A stretch of 64,000 nucleotides of DNA, from assembly GCA_016218045.1 (NCBI GenBank), contig JACRFB010000010.1, forward strand, positions 72,101 to 136,100. The letters are read 5' to 3'. The position numbers and the translations under genes are program-made. This DNA is from Ignavibacteriota bacterium. GTDB lineage: Bacteria; Bacteroidota; Ignavibacteria; SZUA-365. This document shows, one piece after another, positions 25,471-34,008 of this stretch. Numbering within the stretch: the first letter of the stretch is position 1; each line of letters opens with the position of its first letter. The notes under the pieces are model-generated. The model did no database searches and was not told the origin of the DNA. It saw only the letters and a program-made list of their open reading frames with translations.

Positions 25471-27711
25471 CTACCTGACTCGCGCCACGTTGAAATTTGC
25501 GAACTCCTCGAGCCGTGGAATCATCGGCGTCTGCGCACCGCGGGTGAGTTCCTTCACCGTTGTTGTGACGTAGAGCTGCAGTTCGCTCCAGTCGATGATA
25601 TTGTTCTTTGTGAAATCAGCATTGCCGCTGAGTCCGTCGATCAGGGCTTTGGTGAACGCGCCATGGCCCCACTCGCGGTTCTCGAACGAGTACTCGTTAC
25701 CGGAGCTTGATGCAAGGATGATGCCGACTTTGTTTGCAAGGGCTCCCGCGACCTTGTCGTTCGACGCGCCCGATGAGACTTCGCCCGAATGGCAGGCGTC
25801 GAGCAGCATCACCACACGGCCTGCGCGCAGTCGCATAATCTGCCGTGCCACATCCTCCCATGACAGACCGTCCCGCGCGACGGTTTTACGCGCGGCGCCG
25901 GCGGTCACAAAGAAGTACTCGGTCCCGCCCTTTGTATTGCGCGCGCGAACGCCGTGCCCGCTGAAAAACAGCACCAGCATGTCGTTTGATCGCATCGGCG
26001 GGAATTGGGCGATGGCATCCAGCACGCCCTTCCGCGAGGCATCCTTGTTCAGGAGCACCTTGCTGTAGACACGCGTGTATTCCTTGCCCTCCTGCGCGGC
26101 GAGTTTTTGGGCGAACATGTTGGCGTCGAGCGCCGCGTACGTCAGATCGGGGAAGGCGCCGCCGTACTGGTCCACCCCCACGCTCAATACAAAGAGATTG
26201 GCGCGCTGCTGGTCGGCGGTCTCGACCTTGATCACTGCCTGTGCCGGTTTACTGTGTACGCGGGCCGCGTTGTATGCGACCGCCTCGATCACGTTGATGC
26301 CGGGCAGCACCTCGAGGCGCACGCGGCGGACGAGTTCTGTCTCGCTCCGCGTGAGTGTTTCGGAGGACACGAGATTTTCATCCGCAACGGGACGGCCGTT
26401 GAGACGCAGTTGCGCGGATTCAATTTTTTTCTTGTCCCGCGCGCGGAACTCCACAACGATTTCCATTTTCTCGCTGCCGAAGGCAAAGAGCTGCTGATGC
26501 CGTGGTGACAGCAATTCAAGCGTGGGCGGATCGATCACGCGCGCAAGCCGCGCCTCGGGCGCGTAGGTGCCGGCCAGCGCATCCTCTATTACCGAAGGCT
26601 TTTTGTAGAGCGCCTCGTAGCGCTCGAGGGGGAAAAGCTCTTCTCCGCGCCGCCATTGCACATACCGGTCGCCGAACACCGAGCAGTCGTAGTACCCGTC
26701 CGGCGTGAAGCTCAGCCATTGTCCGTCGCTGAATCCCACCATGCTCACGAGCTGCGCGGCATCCTTCACCCGCCAGGTTTTCACCGCGCCGTCAATATGT
26801 GCGGTGGTGAGGCGTTCGCCCTTTTTGGGTTCGAACACCGACGCCATTGCGCCATACGACTCGGGCACCGCGCGTACACGCAGCGACTTCTGCCAGTCCC
26901 ATACTTCGACGAGTCCGTCCATCATGCTCACCGCAACGGTCTTGCCGCTCCGGTCGAAGGACAGATGATGCGGAAAACCGATGCCCGTTTCAAAATACTG
27001 CATAGGCGCGCGTTTGCGCACGTCCCAGGCGCGGACGATGCGGTCACGTCCTCCGCTCAGCAGCGTGGTGTTGTCGGGTGTGAATTCCACACATCGCGCG
27101 AAGCGACTGTGCCTGCCGAGCAGCGCCACCGCCGCACCCGACTGCGCATTCCACAGGCGTACGGTGCCATCCTGCCCGGCGGACGCGAGCAGTGCCCCGT
27201 CGCGCGATACGGCAATGCCTGTCACCCACACCGATCCCGCTGCGGACGCGAAACGCCTCCGGCCATCAGTGTCGTAGACCGCGATGCTGTCGTTTCTGCC
27301 TGACACCGCTATGCCTCGCCCATCGGGCATAAAACACAGGTCGGTGACATAGGAATACCCCGCATGGAATTCGACGCGCCTGTTTCCCGAGACGGCGTCG
27401 TACACGGTGATACGACCGTTCATGTCGCCAACGGCAAGAACCGATCCGTCCGTACTGAGCGCGAGCGCAGTGTTCAGTGTCGCGCGCTCGGCGCGCATCG
27501 TCCGCAAGCATTCGCCGTTGACCGTGCTCCACATTTTCACCGTGGAATCGCGGCCGCAGGAGTAAATCACTTTCCCGTCGGGGCTCATGGCCACATCCCA
27601 CACGGCGCCCGATTTCCCTTCTTCGAGGTACATCGAAACACGGTCGTCCTGCGCCGCTGAGAAGGTTGACAGCAATACAAAAAGGCCGATAATTCGCAAG
27701 AATCGTCTCAT
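25471..27711 (-). CDS. Exported WD40-repeat caspase-family peptidase
   Basis: A 746-aa protein with a signal peptide (MRRFLRIIGLFVLLSTFSAAQ). Residues about 30-330 form a WD40 propeller (repeats end in VKMW, ITVYD, IAVYD, VRLWN, VRAWD, VEVWD, VKTWR). Residues about 395-495 are an Ig-like beta domain (PPTLELLSP to AVIKVET), and 500-746 a peptidase C14 domain. The catalytic dyad is intact: His586 in LFFSGHGVR and Cys640 in MLLDACHSG. The substrate pocket sequence ILASSSGNEYSFE is also conserved. Bacterial caspase homologues are usually cytoplasmic; this one is predicted to be exported. Start at the ATG at 27711 because the signal peptide begins there. Confidence 0.92.
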   Translation of the reverse strand: MRRFLRIIGLFVLLSTFSAAQDDRVSMYLEEGKSGAVWDVAMSPDGKVIYSCGRDSTVKMWSTVNGECLRTMRAERATLNTALALSTDGSVLAVGDMNGRITVYDAVSGNRRVEFHAGYSYVTDLCFMPDGRGIAVSGRNDSIAVYDTDGRRRFASAAGSVWVTGIAVSRDGALLASAGQDGTVRLWNAQSGAAVALLGRHSRFARCVEFTPDNTTLLSGGRDRIVRAWDVRKRAPMQYFETGIGFPHHLSFDRSGKTVAVSMMDGLVEVWDWQKSLRVRAVPESYGAMASVFEPKKGERLTTAHIDGAVKTWRVKDAAQLVSMVGFSDGQWLSFTPDGYYDCSVFGDRYVQWRRGEELFPLERYEALYKKPSVIEDALAGTYAPEARLARVIDPPTLELLSPRHQQLFAFGSEKMEIVVEFRARDKKKIESAQLRLNGRPVADENLVSSETLTRSETELVRRVRLEVLPGINVIEAVAYNAARVHSKPAQAVIKVETADQQRANLFVLSVGVDQYGGAFPDLTYAALDANMFAQKLAAQEGKEYTRVYSKVLLNKDASRKGVLDAIAQFPPMRSNDMLVLFFSGHGVRARNTKGGTEYFFVTAGAARKTVARDGLSWEDVARQIMRLRAGRVVMLLDACHSGEVSSGASNDKVAGALANKVGIILASSSGNEYSFENREWGHGAFTKALIDGLSGNADFTKNNIIDWSELQLYVTTTVKELTRGAQTPMIPRLEEFANFNVARVR

Positions 27712-27772
27712 GTGCTCAAGTCGCTGATGGTAGAACAACAATGTAGCGATTCGACCCGTGTTTCGGAAGGCA

Positions 27773-28252
27773 CTACTTGGCCTTCCACATCAGCCCGCCC
27801 TTGCGGTCATAGAGTTCAAGATGGGATTCCCCGGCGCCGTCCACTCCGAGACTCACACGCACCTGTCCCGCACGATCGAAGATCGTGAGATAGGGTTCAC
27901 CGTTGTCCTTTCTGTAGCCGATGTTGATGTGCGGCTGTGTGGCGATTTTTGTGGTGACTGTGACGTTGTCCTGCGATGTGGACTTTTCCGCGGTGGATGT
28001 TCCGATGAAGAATCCTCCGAGTCCGGTCTGGGGATCCGTGAGCATCGCGCCTTTCAGTGTACCGTTCTGGTCCTTGAGCAGAAAGCGCCCTTCGTAGGTC
28101 TGCTGTTCGTATGCGCTCATCCAGCCGACGAGCATCAGCGCGACGACACACAGCAGCGCCGCAGCCCCGCCACGCTTGATCCGGCGGTTCTGGCGTTCCA
28201 GCGTCTCGACGCGACGCAGAAGAATATCAACGTGTACGAGTTCCGGCGACAT
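27773..28252 (-). CDS. Coiled-coil membrane-anchored beta-repeat protein
   Basis: A 159-aa protein: a short helical, heptad-like N-terminus (LVHVDILLRRVETLERQNRRIKR), one transmembrane helix at about 30-47, then an outside domain of short beta repeats (RFLLKDQNG, YLTIFDRAGQVRVSLG, HLELYDRKGGLMW). The repeated LxxxDxxG pattern suggests a small beta-roll. The start at 28252 has AGAGG upstream; earlier codons are not conserved-looking. It ends 61 bases before the WD40-caspase gene and may be the first gene of that operon, a candidate anchor for the exported peptidases. Confidence 0.65.
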   Translation of the reverse strand: MSPELVHVDILLRRVETLERQNRRIKRGGAAALLCVVALMLVGWMSAYEQQTYEGRFLLKDQNGTLKGAMLTDPQTGLGGFFIGTSTAEKSTSQDNVTVTTKIATQPHINIGYRKDNGEPYLTIFDRAGQVRVSLGVDGAGESHLELYDRKGGLMWKAK

Positions 28253-28540
28253 GACTGCCTCTCGATTGTGTGGGAAGTGAGTGGGGGATGTTGTGCCGGA
28301 AAATATCGATAATCGCGGAGTGTCGCCACAGAATTCGACGTTCACGACGACCACTCGTTACAACCGTACACACAGGCGGACTCCGCACCTCCCGTTCGTT
28401 GGGCACTGGGGTGCATTCGGATGCGCGCTATCACACATCGGCACCGGTGTCTGCACCGGCGGCATACCCGACAACACTGCCCGTCTCTTGCCACCCAGCA
28501 TGTGACAGTATAACTTGCATGAAACGACTAAAGGACACCC

Positions 28541-29200
28541 ATGAGCAATCCAGCAACATTGCTGACACAGGATGATCAAAAACGCATCGCCGAGGCGGTG
28601 AAGGCAGCGGAGAGCCGAACCTCCGGCGAAATCGTACCGTACATCGTAGGCCGGAGCGATCCCTATCCCGAGGCCCCATGGCGCGCGGGCACACTCGTCT
28701 CATTGCTGGTGCTGGGGGTGCTCGCAGGACTGTGGATGGGCACAAACCTGTGGCTGCCCTATGGTGTGGCCGAGGTCGCGCTGCTCACCATCGCGGGCTT
28801 CATACTCGGAGCCGGCCTCACGCTGCTCTTTCCCTCGCTCAAACTGCTTTTTGTGTCGTCGGCGGTCGTGAAACAGCGTGTGGATGAACGCGCCGGACTC
28901 GCCTTCCTCGACGAAGAGGTGTTCGCCACGCGCGACCGCACGGGAATCCTGATTTTCCTGTCGCTGCTCGAACACCGCGTGCGCATACTCGGCGACAGCG
29001 GCATCAATGCGAAAGTCAAGCAGGAGGAATGGGATGGCATAGTGGCCGACATGGTGGCGGGCATGAAGCGCGGCGCACCTGGCGAGGCGCTTGTCGGCGC
29101 GATCGGACGCTGCGGCGAACTGCTCGCGCGCATGGGGGTCGAGATCAGGCCCGACGACACAAACGAACTTGACAACGCCGTCCGTCTGCACACAAAATGA
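28541..29200 (+). CDS. TPM-domain membrane protein
   Basis: A 219-aa protein of the TPM (YgcG/MOLO1) superfamily: the N-terminal ITTSGEIVPYIV-like segment SRTSGEIVPYIVGRSD, two transmembrane helices at about 48-100, and a C-terminal part with RTGILIFLSLLEHRVRILGDSGI and VGAIGRCGELL. It matches the short TPM proteins that stand beside YgcG-type genes. Start ATG at 28541 with AAGGA upstream. It overlaps the next gene by 4 bp (ATGA). Confidence 0.82.
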   Translation: MSNPATLLTQDDQKRIAEAVKAAESRTSGEIVPYIVGRSDPYPEAPWRAGTLVSLLVLGVLAGLWMGTNLWLPYGVAEVALLTIAGFILGAGLTLLFPSLKLLFVSSAVVKQRVDERAGLAFLDEEVFATRDRTGILIFLSLLEHRVRILGDSGINAKVKQEEWDGIVADMVAGMKRGAPGEALVGAIGRCGELLARMGVEIRPDDTNELDNAVRLHTK

Positions 29201-30117
29201 GACGCGCGCATCTTTTTTTCTCGCTGACGGTCGCATGTCTGCTGATCGCCCTTGCGGCCGCGCGTGCACTCGACGTGCCGTACCTGGGCGGTCGCATCAA
29301 TGATCTGGCGCACATCCTGTCGACAGGCACCATCGAGGAAATCGAACGCCTGCTGAAGGCGCATGAGGACAGCACGGGGAATCAGTTCGCCGTGTTGACC
29401 ATCACAACCCTCGAGGGAGAATCTCTCGAGGAGTATGCCCTCCGCGTCGCCGAGACATGGAAACTCGGCAAAAAAGGCTCGGACAACGGCGCCCTGCTTC
29501 TCATCGCAAAGGACGACCGAAAGCTGCGCATCGAAGTGGGCTACGGCCTCGAGGCCTCGCTCACGGATGCCGTCTGTTCTTTCATCATAAACGAGAAAAT
29601 CACGCCGGAATTCAAGAACGGGAATTTCGACGCGGGCGTGCTTGAAGGCGTGCGCGCGATGATCGCCGCAGCCGACGGCACACTCGACACAAGCACGGCT
29701 TCTTCGTCCGCCGATGGTTTCGACACGACAGGCATGATCTTCTTCCTCGTGTTTTGGATGGGCATCGTCGGCGTCTTCACCTTCCTCGGCATTTTCTCGA
29801 AGGGCTGCACGTCGTGGTTCATGTACGCGTTTCTGATTCCGTTCTGGGCAGCTCCCGCGCTCATCCTCCTCGACTCGCCCGTATCGTTCCTCGGACCGGT
29901 CTTCTTCCTTGTATACATCATCGGCTTCCCGCTTTTAAAGCTGCTCGCGCCAAAAACCGAGTGGGGCAGATACCTTACAACCAAGGTCACGACCTCACGC
30001 AGCAGCGGCGGGTGGATGAGTTCCTCCTCCTCCGGAGGCGGCTGGTCCAGCGGCGGCAGTTCGTTCTCAGGCGGCGGTGGATCTTTCGGCGGCGGCGGCT
30101 CGTCGGGAAGCTGGTAA
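29197..30117 (+). CDS. YgcG-type TPM-domain protein with Gly/Ser-rich tail
   Basis: A 306-aa protein with a signal peptide, a periplasmic TPM domain (about 25-160; YLGGRINDLAHILS, FAVLTITTLEGESLEEYALRVAETWKLG, DNGALLLIAKDDRKLRIEVGYGLE), transmembrane helices between about 185 and 255, and a C-terminal tail of Ser and Gly (WMSSSSSGGGWSSGG and onward). These proteins usually pair with LemA; no lemA gene is in the window. Some TPM domains have phosphatase activity, and roles in membrane protein repair have been proposed. Confidence 0.88.
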   Translation: MRRAHLFFSLTVACLLIALAAARALDVPYLGGRINDLAHILSTGTIEEIERLLKAHEDSTGNQFAVLTITTLEGESLEEYALRVAETWKLGKKGSDNGALLLIAKDDRKLRIEVGYGLEASLTDAVCSFIINEKITPEFKNGNFDAGVLEGVRAMIAAADGTLDTSTASSSADGFDTTGMIFFLVFWMGIVGVFTFLGIFSKGCTSWFMYAFLIPFWAAPALILLDSPVSFLGPVFFLVYIIGFPLLKLLAPKTEWGRYLTTKVTTSRSSGGWMSSSSSGGGWSSGGSSFSGGGGSFGGGGSSGSW

Positions 30118-30120
30118 ATG

Positions 30121-30213
30121 GACGTTTCCACGTTACACGTGTCCACGTTTCACGTTTCCGCGATACACGTTTCCGCGTAGCACGTTCCCACATAGCACGT
30201 TTCCACGTTTCAC
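30121..30213. repeat. CACGTTT repeats alternating 7 and 8 bp
   Basis: Units CACGTTA, CACGTGTC, CACGTTT, CACGTTTC, CGCGATA, CACGTTTC, CGCGTAG, CACGTTCC, CACATAG, CACGTTTC and CACGTTT alternate 7 and 8 bases (15-bp superperiod). The array starts four bases after the stop of the TPM gene. The string ACACGTGTCCACGT is shared, in inverse orientation, with the array near 2065-2090. Confidence 0.88.
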
Positions 30214-30262
30214 CTAACGACGTGACTGTGGACCATCTGCTTGGACGTGAAGGAACACAACC

Positions 30263-30339
30263 ACCACAAAGCTCACGGCAATAACTCAAGGCACATCGTC
30301 GGATGTTCCTCTTTGTTATTGCCGTGATATTCGTGTGGT
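30263..30339. other. Long near-perfect hairpin between convergent genes
   Basis: Three stacked arms: ACCACA (30263) with TGTGGT (30334), CACGGCAATAAC (30274-30285) with GTTATTGCCGTG (30315-30326), and AGGCACATC with GATGTTCCT inside. On the plus strand it is followed by AGTTTTT, so it can end the TPM transcript; its length is unusual for a simple terminator. Confidence 0.75.
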
Positions 30340-30387
30340 AGTTTTTACGCGTGGAAGCGGGCTTGTGCCTCTACGTGTGAATTCGAA

Positions 30388-30894
30388 CTACCGCGCTATC
30401 GGCAGATAGATATGTGTGACGAGTTCCGCTTCGGGTGTGGTGGCGGGATCGTTGAGGTATTCCTCCCACATCGGCATGTACTTCATCCAGTCGGCCTCGG
30501 ACTCCATCAGCCCCTTGCCCCGCATATAGTCGGTGATCAGATGATAGGTCGCGCCGATCTGAGGGTAGGGTCCGGTATGTGTAAAACGAAACGCCTCGCC
30601 CGAGGGTAAAGGACCGACGGACACAGGTCCGGTGCCCGCATCAAGGGGAGGCGCGGCAACAGGCATGGCTGTGAGGAAGGTTGTTCCGTCGGGACCGTAT
30701 TCAAGGTACACGCAACGCGGTGCACCGACACATTGCAGACCATGTTGTCCGATATAACCCATCAGTGTGCCCATGGCCGCTCCCATCGCGGGACCGATTT
30801 CCTCGGGGTTGCTGCCCACCGTGCTTCTCACCTGCACGCCGATGGCCTCCGGCACGGTCACTTCCAACGCGTGAAGCTGCTCGAAAGAATTCAT
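30388..30894 (-). CDS. GyrI-like / effector-binding-domain protein
   Basis: A 168-aa cytoplasmic protein resembling the stand-alone AraC effector-binding (GyrI-like) fold: an N-terminal strand VTVPEAIGVQVRSTVG, a central helix GPAMGAAMGTLMGYIGQHG, and the C-terminal GEAFRFTHTGPYPQIGATYHLI with the acidic ELVTHIYLPI end typical of the family. Such domains bind small hydrophobic or cationic ligands. Start at 30894 with TAGGAG upstream. It has no DNA-binding domain. Single gene. Confidence 0.7.
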   Translation of the reverse strand: MNSFEQLHALEVTVPEAIGVQVRSTVGSNPEEIGPAMGAAMGTLMGYIGQHGLQCVGAPRCVYLEYGPDGTTFLTAMPVAAPPLDAGTGPVSVGPLPSGEAFRFTHTGPYPQIGATYHLITDYMRGKGLMESEADWMKYMPMWEEYLNDPATTPEAELVTHIYLPIAR

Positions 30895-30998
30895 ACTCAA
30901 CTCTCCTAAATGGTTAGACATAAAACTAACCACCAAATCTGAAAAAAGCAAGCATCGGAGCGTGATATCTGGAAATATTTCCCGTCTTCAGCCCCGCA

Positions 30999-31047
30999 CA
31001 CCTCCCCACTCACCACTCCTAGATCCTAGATCCTCCCTCCAACCTCC
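30999..31047. repeat. Seven heptads ending in TCC, next to groEL terminator
   Basis: Units CACCTCC, CCACTCA, CCACTCC, TAGATCC, TAGATCC, TCCCTCC and AACCTCC. Like the array at 12399-12440 it lies directly beyond a T tract and an AAGGCCC-stem terminator. Confidence 0.82.
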
Positions 31048-31050
31048 TTC

Positions 31051-31084
31051 AAAAAAAAAAAAGGCCCCGCTTTCGCAGGGCCTT
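31051..31084 (-). terminator. Rho-independent terminator of groEL
   Basis: Stem AAGGCCC-GC with loop TTTC, twelve T on the minus strand, 23 bases past the groEL stop. Almost identical to the terminator at 12441-12472. Confidence 0.94.
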
Positions 31085-31106
31085 GCAAGCATACAGCAGG
31101 GAGAGA

Positions 31107-32786
<1,680 letters not shown>

Positions 32787-33077
32787 TTAGATGATCGCGA
32801 AAATGTCGCTCTCGCGCATGATGAGGTAGTCCTCACTGTCGATGCGGACTTCGGTGCCCGAGTACTTGCCGTACAGCACCTTGTCACCGACTTTCACTTC
32901 CATCGCGATGTTCTTGCCATCGTCTCCGACCTTACCCGGTCCGACCGCCATGATTTCGCCCTGCATAGGCTTCTCTTTTGCGGTGTCGGGGATGTACAGC
33001 CCGCCGGCGGTCTTTTCCTCCGCCTCGAGCGGACGAACCACAACGCGGTCAGCAAGCGGCTTAAGCTTCAGTGCCAT
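32787..33077 (-). CDS. groES: Co-chaperonin GroES
   Basis: The 96-aa co-chaperonin: [33 protein letters not shown], with the mobile loop in [12 protein letters not shown], then [12 protein letters not shown] and [11 protein letters not shown]. The start at 33077 has GGAGG nine bases upstream; the open frame further upstream (to 33215) runs through the promoter and CIRCE and is not coding. First gene of groESL. Confidence 0.98.
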   Translation of the reverse strand: MALKLKPLADRVVVRPLEAEEKTAGGLYIPDTAKEKPMQGEIMAVGPGKVGDDGKNIAMEVKVGDKVLYGKYSGTEVRIDSEDYLIMRESDIFAII

Positions 33078-33139
33078 GATGTTCCTCCATGAATTGAATG
33101 GGTGTTGGGGATTGCTTCTATCTACTGCTATATCGTGTG

Positions 33140-33193
33140 GTAGCACTCGTATTATGCGAGTGCTAATATACAATTTCTCCCTGGCACTGTCAA
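33140..33193 (-). promoter_or_regulatory. groESL promoter with CIRCE operator
   Basis: On the minus strand TTGACA (33188-33193), a 17-bp spacer and TATATT (33165-33170) form a near-consensus housekeeping promoter. A CIRCE element lies at 33141-33166: GAGTGCTAA and TAGCACTC arms around 9 bases. It overlaps the end of the -10 box and the start point, so HrcA binding would block transcription until heat stress. Confidence 0.96.
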
Positions 33194-33213
33194 GACCAGA
33201 GTGCCAAATCTCC

Positions 33214-33248
33214 AAAAACCCTTAATTATCGATCAATTTAAGGGTTTT
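33214..33248 (-). terminator. Terminator of the thiamine-salvage operon
   Basis: Inverted repeat AAACCCTTAA/TTAAGGGTTT with a 12-base loop, followed on the minus strand by TTTTT. It lies 53 bases past the pyrophosphokinase stop and just before the groESL promoter, insulating the two operons. Confidence 0.85.
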
Positions 33249-33301
33249 GCCAAAACAACGGTTCTTCCGGAGTGAGCCGGTCGGTTTTTGAACGAGAATT
33301 A

Positions 33302-33952
33302 TTATTCACGCCCATGTGAAGGAACATTCTTCCTGTCCCGCATAACCATAAGTACTCCCGAGCTGCAGGAAACGGAGATGGACTGACCCGTCGCCTGGTT
33401 GCAGGTGCCCTCGTTCTCACCGAAAATGAGCCGGCCGCCGGGGGGTGTGTATTTGAGTCCTTTGAATTGTATCCCCTCTGCACTCGGCAGAGGCACAATG
33501 GAAACACGCTGTCCGGCAAAGGCCGGAAAGCGACGCGCACGAGTCAGTATGTCGATGAAGTAGTCGGCATCCTCGAGGGTGATTTCGAGCGCACGGGCAT
33601 ATCTACTCAGTATCGCGAGATTCCCGAGACTGTGGTCCAGCAGGCGTCCCGTCGCACCGGTAATGGTCACATATCGCGCTCCTCGTTCCACTACCAGACG
33701 CAACGCCTTTTCCAGATCCGTGTCGTCCTGTCCCGATTCGTGCCTGATCTCGACTCCGTGTTTTGTGAAATGCGCGATGACGGTCGGATGCACGGAGTCA
33801 AAATCGCCGACGAGCACATCGGGCAGAAGCCCTGCCCTTCGTGCCGCATTGGCTCCGCCATCGGCGCAGACGACATAGCCCGCCTCCGCGGACAAAATGC
33901 GCAATCGCTCGCTCGTCGGTTGTGTGCCGTTCGCGATTATCAATGCCTTCAT
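33302..33952 (-). CDS. thiN: Thiamine pyrophosphokinase
   Basis: A 216-aa enzyme that makes thiamine diphosphate from thiamine and ATP. Motifs in order: CADGGANAA (about 27-35), LVGDFDSV (about 48-55), SGQDDTDLEKAL (about 75-86) and GATGRLLDHSLGN (about 98-110), the substrate and ATP sites of the family. ATG at 33952 with GAGAAG upstream. It follows the TPP-riboswitch-controlled TonB receptor gene by 56 bases on the same strand, so it should be repressed by the product TPP through that switch. Confidence 0.93.
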   Translation of the reverse strand: MKALIIANGTQPTSERLRILSAEAGYVVCADGGANAARRAGLLPDVLVGDFDSVHPTVIAHFTKHGVEIRHESGQDDTDLEKALRLVVERGARYVTITGATGRLLDHSLGNLAILSRYARALEITLEDADYFIDILTRARRFPAFAGQRVSIVPLPSAEGIQFKGLKYTPPGGRLIFGENEGTCNQATGQSISVSCSSGVLMVMRDRKNVPSHGRE

Positions 33953-34008
33953 ATTCTTCTCAGTTCGTAATCCGTCGCACAGTTGCCGTGACACCCCTAC
34001 CGCACCAT

